Source: Serilophus lunatus
Taxonomy: Eukaryota > Chordata > Aves > Passeriformes > Eurylaimidae
DNA length: 64,000 nucleotides
Reading direction: 5' to 3'
NCBI GenBank assembly: GCA_013399895.1
Contig: VXBA01003833.1
Location: forward strand, 56,796-120,795
The translations under genes were made by a program, and so were the position numbers. Below, piece after piece: positions 22,481 through 34,058 of the stretch; position 1 is the first letter of the stretch, and each line of letters opens with the position of its first letter. The notes below the pieces were generated by a model, which had not been told where the DNA came from, made no database searches, and was given only the letters and a program-made list of their open reading frames with translations.

Positions 22481-23734
22481 ACAAATCTGCTGGTGTTTGT
22501 GTTTTCCTTCTCACACCATGGACCACTTTGAGAAAGTTTAACAATCTGTAGTTTTAAAAGCAGCTGAGCTTAGTTTTTCTGTGATAAAATCCCTTTTGAA
22601 GAGCATGTTGAAGGCTTTTCTCCTTCTCTTCCACTTTCTAATTAGCTGGAGAAAGAAAGCAAACACAAAAACATGAAACTATTGTATAAAAATCCATAAA
22701 CCCTTGAGCTAAGTGAACACAAATTCCTGTTTGGGACAGAATTCAAATTTCCACAAGGAAGGACTGTGCTCCAGGACTCAGTGGGGTTAAACCCAAGTCT
22801 GCTCTTCAACACCTTGTTATACAAGTGCCTTTCCTGACATATATTCTGCATAAGACTGAGCCAATTACTCAATTTAGTATTTTTTTTTTCCATTTTAAAG
22901 GGAAAACCACAGCTGCTCAAGTTTATTTCAGACAAAGTTATTACAGACATCAAATAATGTAAAGTTATCAAAGTAAAAATCTGAGTTAGAATTTGCTTTT
23001 GAATGACTTGCATGTGATATTAGAAAAAATCTGCTGTAGATTGTTTAGAAAATAAACAGAATAAAAATTAGAAGCTCCTAATCCTTCCTTCCTGGGGGTC
23101 TCTGTGAGGTTCCAGAGACCCAGAGCTGGAAGGAAGCCACACATTTATGGGCTGCTGCTGTCTTCTGGTTCTGACTGTAAATAATAGGCTTCAACACTTC
23201 TGAAGCAAGAGAAAGCTTCAAAATTCAAAAGCAACCTCAGCTGCCCCCTGCCCTGAAGTAGGGCAGGCTGAATTTCAGGGAGTCAATATCTGCCTAGCTA
23301 TTGATTTTCATGCAGAGCTGTGCTGTTGCACATATTGAGGCACACAAGATTATTTTTGTTTTTAATGGCAAACAGCCTCAATAAACAAACAGTTCTGGTT
23401 GCAGTAAGGCCTTTCCCAACCTCTGTAAAGCCCAGATGAAATCTCAGAGCTCAGTGCTGTCAGTGGTTGGAGGAGCCCATCAGAGACCCAACTTTTCCTG
23501 GAGGTGGTTGCTCTGTTCCAAAGCATGAGGGTTCACTTCTCAGCAAGGTCAAAGGGGAGGTTCAGCAGCAAGGAAGGAGGTCCATATATTTTTGCTATTA
23601 TTTTTTAACAGTTCAGAAACTGTTTTATTTCCTCCAAAACTCAGGTATCTAGACTGCAAGCTCAGGTCTATGGATCCCTTGGACCAGGACTCCCACATGG
23701 CTTAGATAAATGCCCAATACATTCATACAACACG
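22481..23734. other. Unique DNA, no gene seen
   Basis: The 123-codon minus frame at 22642-23013 has no recognisable domain and no composition shift. A short hairpin lies at 23098-23120 (GGTCTCTG, 7-base loop, CAGAGACC). Confidence 0.55.
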
Positions 23735-24085
23735 TATTTATTTAATAATAATGTTATATAGTGGGGGATATCTATTATAGAAATAGGAAATATATAATAT
23801 AAAATAGATTTATGTTAATATAAAGAAATAATTTCTATAGAAAAATCTCTATAAAATATCTATCTTATAATTATCTTATATTAAAATTATTTTATAATTA
23901 CTTTATATTAAATGTATTTATTTATTTTTCTATAATATTTTATATCATTTATATTTACATATTTATATACTATGATATATAATAAATAGAATTATATTTA
24001 TAAAACTATATGTTATTTTATACATAGAATTTTAGTCTGTTATACAAATTGTTATATATTAAATTAATATTTTAACACATAACAA
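23735..24085. repeat. AT-rich low-complexity tract
   Basis: About 350 bases almost free of C and G, built from TATAATAT, TTTATAT and AAATAT words. No clean period. Confidence 0.85.
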
Positions 24086-26799
24086 AATATTTTTCCTTTC
24101 TTTATAAGCAGAAGCAAGACCCAAATATTATCTGGCTTCCCAAAGCACCCTCTGAAGAAGCTGACAGATTTTTGCTGTTCTCTTCCATGAAAAAATGGTC
24201 CTTTAAACTGACACAGTGCATTAAAAATTAACAGTCCTGGTAAATTGAGACCTGATGCTTCAGATAAAATTGGGATCCAAACATGGCCCTGGGTACATGT
24301 TTGCTGAGTGCCACACTGCTGCCTCTGTTCCCTTTGTCAGAGTCTGTTGTACTTGGTCTAGTAATGAAAAAACCTCATGAATTATCGATAATTTTGATTT
24401 AGCCTGGAGAAAAACTAAATAGTCACACCAAAACCCCCCAAACTGAGCCTGTCTTTATTCCTCAGGAAGTCAAATTTTGACCTGCCAAAGGACAGAATGT
24501 ATTTGCTGAATGTTAAATATGCTCGCAAAATACATACATGCACAATTTCTAGACCAAATAGTGGAGTTGTAATATTTTTTTCTTTTTTAATATGTACTAA
24601 GCATTCTCCCAGCAGCAATCAAAACTGAACTGAGCATCCTAACTAAACCAGGCGATGTTTGGGATCTTTAGGGGAGCTCATGTGATCACTTGGGAAGAAA
24701 AAATGTTCTGTGGATACAAGATCCTTCTTAATCCAGGGTGGAATTTGGGATGTCAGCCTTTGTTGCTCGTCACAGCTCTGCAGGAAAGGACCCACCCAAC
24801 CTGGGCTAGTTTGGAGTTGGCTCTGGCCACAACTGGAGCTTTATTTTCAAATGGTACAGTTATTTTTTAGGAATTACCAGTTCTACATACTTTAGAAACA
24901 CTACTTGGGAAGAATTTTAGGCTGTTTTCCAAGTCCTCTTTTTACAGTTCTGCTAGCATTAATGCTCTGAATAGTCTGTTGGTAAAGTCAGACAACTTTA
25001 TTATGTGAGTGGTAGAAAACATGAGCTGACTTACACCAGCTGATGATTTGACCTTTGTCTTTTAATACAAAGGTGTCCTTTCACGTTTGATGCATGACCC
25101 TTGAATTAGAGAATGGGGTGTTTTATTTAGACACTGGAAGAACCAATAATCTTGTTGGCCAGAGGGATGTAACATGTCACCCTTCCTATGTGGGCTAGCT
25201 GCAAAATAAGTGTATAAAAAACAAAATTTATTTAAAAATATAAAAAATATAAAAATACATAGAAGTCTAAGTAATAAAATGTATATAAAAATAAATCTGT
25301 TCCCTACTGTTCTTTTCCAACACATAAAGAATGCCTCAATTTTTTTACAGAGTTCTCAGCAATTTACTGCTTCTGAGAGAAATATCAGGTCACTTCTGTC
25401 TTCAGATTTTACCAAAGGAGTTGTCATGTTCAGCTCTAAAACCTGAATGTACCTTTCTTCCTCCAGCTTCCTCTGTCTCCAGTGTTTAACTGGGGCACTG
25501 CTGTAAAAGTGAGAACAAGAGACATTTTCACACCAGATTTAATTTATATTTTTATTCCCTTCATAGAATTATGCAAAATGAAGAACAAAGATTACTGCAA
25601 GTGAGAACTAGAGAGAAGACATTGTGCCCAACCTGCCCAACTGCAATAACAACTTGATCTTTTTTACCATTACAATTGTTGTCTTTGTTGGAAACCCAGA
25701 TGTAGGGAAGAGCTGCTGCTCCACTCCAGAGCTAAGCTGAGTTGTGGGTATGAAGAGGCTCATTTTATAAATGTTCTGCACGTCACCAAAATTTGGATGG
25801 CAGAGGTTTCTCTCAGGATGTATATGTGGCCAAACACCCTCCCTGGAAATCTCCTCTGAGCCCCTCCCAAGGTGTGATTCACTTTTCATGCTGGATTTAT
25901 TCACCTCTAATGTCCTTGGGGAGCATCCAACCCGATGTCCACACACAGCTATGTCCCCATTTCCACACCCCCCCCCCCTCAAACCCCTACATCTCTACTC
26001 TGTGGGAATGAAACCTCCTCTTTCAACTGCACAGGACTATTAATACAGGAATTAATGCCAATGCTTGCAGAAATGAGATGACAACATGACCTAAACACAC
26101 ACCTTGCTAAATTCATGGGCATGAATGTAACAGCAAGATGCCCTTTTACTCTTGTGGTTTTCAAAGACGTTTTTGTTGCTCAAAGCACCCCATGGCTCCT
26201 CCAAAAGGAATCTCTGGAGCTATTCCCACTGACCTGCAGTAGCAGCTCATGAGCTTAGAAAATATCAGAAAGGTTTACATTTTATTGATTATTTTCCAAC
26301 CTTGTATCTTTTGAGGCAAGGAAATTAATGTAAAAAAAGAGAGCAAGTCTTTTTCATCTTTATTTTTCTAGTTTGATGGAGAAGAACTTAAAACGCAGTG
26401 AAAACAGAAAGTGGCAGGAAGCCTTTTTCACCTTCAATTACTTAGTGTCTTTGTTTTTATTCTTTTCCTAATTTGAGAGGTGAAGAGGGGAATTAAATGA
26501 CCTAAGAAACAAGAAGAAATTTCCTATTGCTCTATGAAAACTAGTTATTAAAAACCAGCAGGCAAATTGGTTACTGACAGTCTACCCTCCAAGCTGCCAT
26601 TTCCTTCTGCAAAGATCAATGTTCAGAAATAATTTATTTAAACTGTTTTGTCAAAATAGTTCAACTATTCCTCCTCCTCCCTGAATCCAGACAGTTCCAT
26701 TTCACAGATGGAGTTATTTAGTGGGCACTTTGAGTGGAAGCTTAAAGGAAGTTTCCAGGCCAGTCTCCAGCTCTGAAGGGACAAGGAGCTGTCGGAGGA
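24086..26799. other. Unique AT-rich DNA, no gene seen
   Basis: Frames up to 124 codons (25608-25982, minus) overlap plus-strand frames of 72-90 codons over the same bases. None has a recognisable motif. An A-rich TATAAAAATA patch lies at about 25205-25262, and a run of 11 C at 25968-25978. Confidence 0.55.
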
Positions 26800-26978
26800 G
26801 CAGAGGAGGCATCAAGGGATCAGAGGGCTGGAGCAGCTCTGCTGGGAGGAAAGGCTGAGAGAGTTGGGATTATTCAGCCTGGAGAGGAGAAGCTTTGAGG
26901 TGACATGATTGTGGCTTTCCAGGACCTGAAGGAGCTGAAGAAACATGGAGAGAGACTATTTCCAAGGCATCAATAATG
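26800..26978 (+). mobile_element. CR1 LINE fragment (3' untranslated part)
   Basis: 'GGATCAGAGGGCTGGAGCAG', 'GGAAAGGCTGAGAGAGTTGG', 'TTCAGCCTGGAGAGGAGAAG', 'TGGCTTTCCAGGACCTGAAG' and 'ATGGAGAGAGACTATTTCC' follow CR1 order on the plus strand. The final tail is absent, so the copy is cut on both sides. Confidence 0.85.
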
Positions 26979-27487
26979 AGGAAGTGTCCTATATTTCTTT
27001 TATTCTATAATAAAGCCTTCTAAAACTCCATTTATGTAATAATAATCTTTCGAGTAGATCTCAAGGAAAATAAGAAATAAAGGCTTGGAAGCAAACTGGG
27101 ATTTTTTTACTGCTTTTAAAACTGTTCTATTTCAAACCTGTAGTTCTCTCAAAATTGATGGCTCATTATTCTTCCATCTTGAAACTTCCTTAATTACAGT
27201 CAGAAAAAATGGAGATTGAAGGTATTCTGCATAAGCAATGCAAACAGAGGGCAAATTTGGGAGGATATTTACACTACAATTAAATTTATGGTATTCTAAA
27301 TAAATCACTGCAATGTATCTTTAATGTTTTTGAGGTGAAATTTGAGGGTATGTAGAAGTCTTATGCTCTCAGTTTGAATAGTTTACTTTTCATATCAGCT
27401 ATCAATTAATCCTGGAACTGCTGAGGGGAAACAGGAGGTATGTGTAAACCAAAGGCAAAATTTAATTTAGACAATATTTTGCCACAA

Positions 27488-27558
<71 letters not shown>

Positions 27559-29039
27559 TATGAAAAAGAATAAAATGTAGATTTACTACCACACTGTGGC
27601 TTGAGTTAACTTTCTTGACACGGTTTTGAAAAGCAACTAACATCTGTACTGTGTTGGAATTGCAGTAATCTCTGAAAACAAACGGGATTCTGAGAGAAAA
27701 AAAGACTCTGGGTAAATCCCAGAGCTTTGCTGCTGTCCACTGCCCTTAACCATGGTGACACAGCAGAGCTTCAGTCACTCCTCCGAGTCCTGGATTCGAT
27801 TGCCCATTTGCTGCAGTATTGTAAAGCAAAAATAAAAAGAATCTTGTTATAGTTGGATACCTCCAGAGCTAAGAAACTGTTTGCTCTCCTCCAAAGAAAT
27901 GAATATTATTGCTAAAGCTAAGGTAACACTCAGAGACAATGTCCTAAACCCCAAGGGCTTGGTGGGTGGGATGGTTTTGTCATGGTGGCACACACGTGGA
28001 GGTTGGATGAGATCTTTTTTGGACAGATACCCTATGAAGTTTTCAGATCACCTTTGGCCATGCCAAGTAAACTCATAAAGCAGAACTGCACATTATGCCA
28101 TCTGCATATGCTGCACATGCTGCAGAAAGGCTGCATGGGCACTGCTTTGGTGATGAGAAAGTCTGAAAAGCAGAATTACAGCTGAAGAGCTCTCAGAGCT
28201 CAGTATTTTGCAAGATAAAAGGTGAAATTTTATCTCTCACTGATAAATTAACCCTTTTACCATTTTGGAAATCTAAGGCTCCGTACGGTCTTACAGACCT
28301 GCAAGTCTTGTTAATAATGACAAAACTGAACATTCTCTGTCCTGTACCTCAGACCACCACCACAGATGGGCTGGTTCAGAGAAGAAACAATGAATTATTT
28401 ATCTGGCATATTTTTTTAAATTGCCATGTGTGTTTAAAGCTGTTGGGCAGTCTGAAATGGCATAAGTAGCTCCACAGGAGATGGACTGGTAGGCAGAATG
28501 GAAGCAAAGTTGCCCAAATTATGTAATGAATATAATTTATTGAGAGCTACTGATTTATTGTATAATTTTCACCAGAACTGGCAGAAAATCAGGAGGGAAA
28601 CTGGTTGGTGTGAGTCACTATTTAGTGAAGAAAAGGAAAATTCAAAGCCTCTCCTTCAATCCCAGTATCCTGACAGATGTGTGAAGTGCAGAACCAAAAC
28701 TCCACTTGGGTATCTGGGTTTATTCACTAAAAAAACCCTGTAAACCAAACAAAAATAATAATAAAAAACCCCTAAGAAGTGAAGGGCAGGTTTAGCAGAA
28801 TATTCTGTCTTGTTCTGAAGAGGAGTAACTCGGTAAGGAGCAGCATCTCTGGGAACCTGAGCTTTGGGAAGTGTTCACTGGCTCCCAGGTTTGGTGTGGA
28901 TTTAGGACAAGGACATACTGCAGGGCCAGAATTCAGTTGCTCCTATCAGAGCAATCCAGGCTAGAAATTAATATTTCCTTGCTGTTAAAGACAGTAAAGG
29001 ACATCATGATACAACACCTGGAGTACAAAGAATTAAAGA
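26979..29039. other. Unique DNA around an (AAT)n array
   Basis: Apart from the AAT array no element was recognised. Frames of 60-102 codons (for example 28498-28743 and 28871-29179, plus) show no known domain. The latter runs into the next CR1. Confidence 0.55.
27495..27556. repeat. (AAT)n microsatellite, about 20 units
   Basis: A perfect trinucleotide run with no interruption, which usually goes with length instability. It is not in a coding context. Confidence 0.97.
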
Positions 29040-29178
29040 ATCATAAAGTCACACAACATCCTGAGTTGGAAAGGACTCACAAGGATCATCCAGGTCAACT
29101 CCTGGCCCTGCTCAGGACACCCCAACAATCCCACCCTGCCCCTGAGAGCCTTGTCCAACCCAAAGGGGAGAATCCATG
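29040..29178 (-). mobile_element. CR1 LINE 3' end fragment
   Basis: 'AATCATAAAGTCACACAACA', 'GAGTTGGAAAGGACTCACAA', 'GGATCATCCAGGTCAACTCC', 'TGGCCCTGCTCAGGACACCC', 'CAACAATCCCACCCTG' follow the complement of a CR1 tail. This is a different subfamily wording from the 30137-type copies. Confidence 0.8.
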
Positions 29179-30136
29179 AACAACAGAATTATTAAGTACT
29201 TTCGTAAAGTCTTATTACAAAGGCTAAAACCCCCTGTGCTACAAATGCAGCTTTAGGTGAAAGTTTGTGGAACACGCAGAGAGGAGAGGGAAGGTTTCTC
29301 TACATTATTCCTGAAGAGAAGACTGTTCAATGTTTTTCTGGACAGTGTGCAAGGTTTGTTGCAGGATGGTGTTTTGTATTTGGGGGAATATCAATAGTCA
29401 CCTTCCGACACTTTTTATTGGAAATGCTACATGAACTTTGTTAGTTTTACAATTTAGAAGAGCAAATTTGTTTCATCACTTTGCAAGACAGGCAAAACAT
29501 TTTACACTCAGCTCTTGAAGGAACTTTTTTTCCTTTTGGGTTCCAAGCTTTCACATGACCTTTCCCTGAACATGAGCAACTCCTGGCCTTTCTGAGCAAC
29601 TCCTGCCCTTTCTGAATTATTAAACTTGCAAAATAGAGCATATTCCGTGAATAGGAAAATGTCAATTTGGGTTCTGGACCTGATTAAAAAACCAAAAAAA
29701 GAGCAAAAAAACTCCCCTGTCATTGAGTAAGTAGAATTTAGAACTTGGAAAAACAATTTTTATTATTTTTGGTATTTATTGCTGCTAGCAGATGTTTCCA
29801 GACCTCCCTATGCTTTCTCTTTACCACCATATTGCTAATACAGTGTGTGTGCATTAAGAGTGTTTTAAAATTCATTACCAAATATGTTAATTTTCTATTT
29901 TAACTCTTTATAGTTGTTCCAAAGGATTTAAGGGAAAAAGCTATTGTAGATACATGACTCCAACCAATAAAAAGTAACTGCAAAATGATTTCTTAGCCAA
30001 GAGCCACAACATGTGTGTGTTTATTCCTAGCACCTCCATGTGAGCAGTAAATACATGAGATATTCCATTTTAAACTCAAACCAATCATTAAACCTACTGT
30101 TTTCCCCCCAAAGATTCTCAGTTGCTTAAATTAATG
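29179..30136. other. Unique DNA with a 20-bp tandem duplication
   Basis: Two near-identical 20-base units (GAGCAACTCCTG...) at 29574-29593 and 29594-29613 differ at one base. Frames of 72 and 82 codons on the minus strand overlap this and are unrecognised. Confidence 0.6.
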
Positions 30137-30550
30137 AAAAGAGCCCCTCTGCTCTGGAGCCAGGCTGGGAGAGCTGGGGGTGTTCACCTGGAGAAGGGAA
30201 GGATCCAGGGAGAGCTTGGAGCCCCTTCCAGAGAATAAAGGGGCTCCAAGAGAGCTGGAGAGGGACTGGGGGCAAGGGTTGGAGTGACAGGACACAGGGA
30301 ATGGCTTCCCAGTGCCAGAGGGCAGGGAGAGATGGGATCTTGGGAAGGAATTCCTGGCTGTGAGGGTGGGGAGGCCCTGGCACAGGGTGCCCAGAGAAGC
30401 TGTGGCTGCCCCATCCCTGGAAGTGCCCAAGGCCAGGCTGGAGCCACCTGGGACAGTGGGAGGTGTCCCTGCCCAGGGCAGGGGGTGGCACTGGATGGGC
30501 TTTAAAGTCCCTTCCAACCCAAAACAGTCTGGGATTCCATGATTCCATGA
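30137..30550 (+). mobile_element. CR1 LINE 3' end, about 410 bases
   Basis: Complete 3' run in plus orientation: 'AGAGCCCCTCTGCTCTGGAG', 'TGTTCACCTGGAGAAGGGAA', 'GACACAGGGAATGGCTTCCC', 'GGAATTCCTGGCTGTGAGGG', 'GCCCCATCCCTGGAAGTGCC', 'CCTTCCAACCCAAAACAGTC', ending GGGATTCCATGATTCCATGA. Several 70-168 codon frames on both strands are by-products. It is close kin to 49138-49691 and 59420-59640, with over 50 identical bases through the GCCCCATCCCTGG core. Confidence 0.95.
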
Positions 30551-31663
30551 CAGCAAGGTGTGCTGCAGACTCCTTGAATAGGAGTGAAAACTGATGTAAA
30601 GGACGGGCCTAACAAAATATACTTGAAATACCCACAAGTAAATGGTGCTACTTTGGTGAAAAGGAGTTGTGATTTATTTATGAATCTTTCATCTCTTCCT
30701 GGGAAAAGAGTCTTCGTGACAAGATATTCTGGCTTGTTGCCCTGGACTCCAGTTTTAGAAGGGAGATAAGTGAATACACAAATTAATCAGGCCTAACGAG
30801 TTAAATACTTTGATTTTATGGTTTAATATTAGGCTAAATCTATATACAATGAAAAAACTGAGGCTTCCTGCCTAAAAACCTCTCTTTGTTTTACCTCTTA
30901 ACTGATGTTTAAGAGAACTGCACATTTCACACTCCAATGCACAATGTATTTTAAAATCCTGCAACAGCTGTACAAACACAGAACAATTGAAAACTGTCTT
31001 GAAAGTCTGTATTGTCAAGGGGGTTTTTTTCTCATAAACACTTCACAAATATTACATAACCAATTTAATTAATGTAGAGGACTAAGGTGTTCCTAAAAAA
31101 TAAAACCGGTAAGGTGATGGTTTGTGATCTGTGTTGCTATAAAGTGTGTAGAGCCTCAGTTTCCTTTAATCAACTTCACTTTTATACAGTGAACCATACC
31201 CTAGAATTGCTACTTGAATACAGCGTCAAGAATAAGAAGGGAAGGGAATGAATGACACTCCTGCTTAAAAACACTGCTGTAGTTCTGTGCTTTTCTGCTG
31301 ATATCTGATTATTTTCTACTGGTGAAGCATAAGCAGATCAGGTTTCATCTTATTTGTGTACTGAAAATGCCGTGAACTGTCTGCAAAGCTCTGAGAAATT
31401 AATTTTCTCGTTTCTATGAAAGGCCAAAGTTGTTTTAACTGCTTGTAGCACTGTGACATCTCTGTCAACAATCTTTGCACAAGTACCTAAAAATGAGGAT
31501 TCCTGTAGTGCCTGATGAATTAGGAGGCTGAATTTCTTCCCTACATGTGTTCAGAAATTGTCTGGAGAAGGAGTTATTAAAAGAAAGGATAGAAATCTTG
31601 CCACTTCTACAGTAAAGGTTTGAACTAAACTGCTCTCTCCAGTTTAGCATTGTCTGAGGTTGT
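30551..31663. other. Unique AT-rich DNA, no gene seen
   Basis: No repeat family or exon recognised; frames are about 61 codons at most. Confidence 0.55.
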
Positions 31664-31967
31664 AGTGAGGGAGGAGTCAGGCACTTCCCCCAGGGAACAA
31701 GTGGCAGGGCAAAAGGAAACGGCCTCAGGCAGAGCAGCTTTAGACTGGATATGAGGGAAAAAAAATCTTCATAGAAAGGACTTCAAAGCCCTGGAACAGA
31801 CTTCCCAGGGCAGTGATGGAATCACCAACCCTTCAGAGTGTTTGAAACATGTGGATGTGGCACTTGGGGGCATGGGGTCAGTGGAGCCCATGGTGGTGCT
31901 GGGTGGATGGTTGGACTTGGTGCTCCTAGCGGTCTTTTCCAGCCTTAACCATTCCATGCTTCTGTGC
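31664..31967 (+). mobile_element. CR1 LINE 3' end
   Basis: 'AACGGCCTCAGGCAGAGCAG', 'AGACTTCCCAGGGCAGTGAT', 'CATGTGGATGTGGCACTTGG', 'GGATGGTTGGACTTGGTGCT', 'CTTTTCCAGCCTTAACCATT', 'CCATGCTTCTGTG' match the plus-strand CR1 tail. It is of the 'VDVALG' type subfamily, like 42262-42516 and 54213-54392. Confidence 0.9.
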
Positions 31968-33539
31968 ACAAGGGATCACAAGGACTGCTTTGGGCCTCCC
32001 AGACTCTGCTGATCGATGTCATTAGCAAGTGTGCTCATTATTAGCAAGAATCCTCATTTATTTCCTTTTAGAGGCAGGAAAAGTTGTGAGCAAATCACAG
32101 TTCTGCTCACATATTACTTGCTCACGGTTATCTGGCTTTATTAATGGAAAGGAGTTATTCTATAAGCTTTTCTTACTAACTAAATCAATCATTTAAAGCT
32201 TGTTTTCTACCTAACTGCTTCTATTGATCTTATCACTATGGAACCTGGGTGCCTCTACTTAAAGTCTCTTTTGAAAGGCATCGACAGACATCATAATCTG
32301 CATAATTCTAGGGGTGTTTATAAACAAACACAACTAAAAACCTGGAAAAACTCAGCTAAAAGCAGAGGTAAGCAGAAAAAAGAAGCAGAGAAAGATAATA
32401 TGTGTAAGGATCAACTGCTACTAAGAGTTATTTTTGCCACCTTGCCTTTTTTGCCCTGTAAATTCTAGAGAATTAAGGATAGAGGTATTTTCCCCACTTC
32501 TGTGGGAAAAGAGGGATATTGTAGATTACCAGAAGATGAAAATAACTGAGATCAGTTGAAGGAGAAAATCAGACCCTTAATATTAAGGACAGAGAACTAA
32601 TTTTGCTGGCAAGAACATTAATTCAAGACTTTGATCTGCTATATGCGAGTGCAGTGACAAAACAAACAAGGTAATGCAGCTCTTCAGGCTTCAGAGTTTC
32701 TCTGTCACCATGTGGGTTAAAATTCATTGGTTGGCTAAGAGCTAAAATCTTTTAATAAACTAATAAATAAAATATATTGTAAAAAATAGAAATAGTTGAA
32801 TATAAAAGAGGAAAGGAGTCACATGCTGTGTATGAGGAAAAGAACCTCAGTGTTTTCAAGATGGTTCAGGTTACCCTGAATGAGAGATGAACAGACATAA
32901 AAAAGAAATAAGCAGTTGGCAACAGCAAATGTGTTCTATGAAATGCTATCATGAAACCCATGACTGTAGCAGCCACATATTGTGGGAGGCTGGAAAATTG
33001 TATTTGCAATTCTAAATGAACAAAATGCATATGAAGCAATAGAAAAACCTCTTCATCATGTTAGGAACTGTGAAATGAAATGAGGGCAGAATAACCATAA
33101 TTTTCAAAAGATTGAAATGAAATAAAACCTGAAGAAATAGGAGGGAAAAAAAGTTACAGGAAGAAAGATGCCATTCAATCATAAAAGGCATCTGACAGTA
33201 AGAAAGAAAGATAAAATGCTCACGAAGTGAACAGAAAGAACAAAAAATGAAAAGAAAATCTAAAAGTATGTCTGCTATTTGCTGGATAAAATGTCTATGT
33301 ATGCAAATATCAGGAATTTGTGCTTCAGATAACCAGGTGAAAGGAAATACAATTTTTAATGAGATTGCAAAGTGTGGGAAAATAACTCAGTTTCCTTAAA
33401 GATTGTGGACACATTAACTTTTGCAGCTCTGGACAACATGGAGAGAAGGAACCAAAGGTTTAATGCCAGTAGACTTTGGCTCATTACTCCTTTGGGATCT
33501 GATCATTCAGGCAGGTTGGCATCCACCTTTTATCTCATA
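31968..33539. other. Unique AT-rich DNA, no gene seen
   Basis: A purine-rich stretch (about 32870-33270, many GAAA/AAGAAAG words) stands out. Frames are 79 codons or fewer and unrecognised. Confidence 0.55.
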
Positions 33540-34058
33540 GTGTCTCATAGGTTTGTTTTTGATGATCTTGTGGGACACTCTCTATCTAAGGCTTTACTAA
33601 ACCCAAGGTAAAGAACAGCCACTGCTCTTCCCTCCTTTCTGCCTGTAGAACACAGGGGGTCTGGTCACGCAGAATTCCCCTTTCCAAACTCTTGCTGGCT
33701 GCTCCCACCATCCTTTTGTCCTTCATGTCTTTGGAAATAATTTCCAGGAGGATTTTCTCCACCCCTTTCCCAGGGGCTGAGGTGAGGTGAGGGTTTCCTG
33801 GCCCTTCCTTCTGGACCTTCTTGGAGCCAGGAGCGAGATTTGCTCTCCTGAGTATTCAAGAACCTGTTCCCAGTCACTGAGCCCTTGGAAAGGACTTGAG
33901 CCCGGGCTGACAGTGCCATCCAGCTCCCACAGTGCTCAGGTGCAACCTCTCAGCTTTAGTTTGTTTCAGTTCTCCTCAGCCTGGTCCACCTACAGCACTT
34001 GTGTCTTCCTTGCTCCAAACATTTTCTCTTCTCTCAGGAGTCTGGGATACATAGAAAT
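33540..34058 (-). pseudogene. CR1 ORF2 fragment, reverse-transcriptase start region, inactive
   Basis: Read on the minus strand, this contains the front of a CR1 reverse transcriptase. One peptide reads PGKGVEKILLEIISKDMKDK (compare the CR1 'PGKVMEQI...KHMKDK' region), and further on EGRAVAVLYLGFSKALD. In active LINE RTs motif A is Y/F-x-D followed by FSKAFD. Here the codon at 33602-33604 reads Gly instead of the catalytic Asp. Stops and frame changes occur as well: after 'GAASKS' the coding sense drifts. The far end (33950-34058) corresponds to CR1 sequence upstream of RT. Neither the CR1 3' tail nor the 5' part is adjacent, so this is an internal remnant. Role of the family: target-primed reverse transcription of CR1 RNA. 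Confidence 0.8.

Noticed and set aside
30131..30637. 168- and 140-codon minus-strand frames
   Set aside because: Antisense to the CR1 at 30137-30550; the same peptide words appear at 36.7, 49.5 and 59.5 kb.
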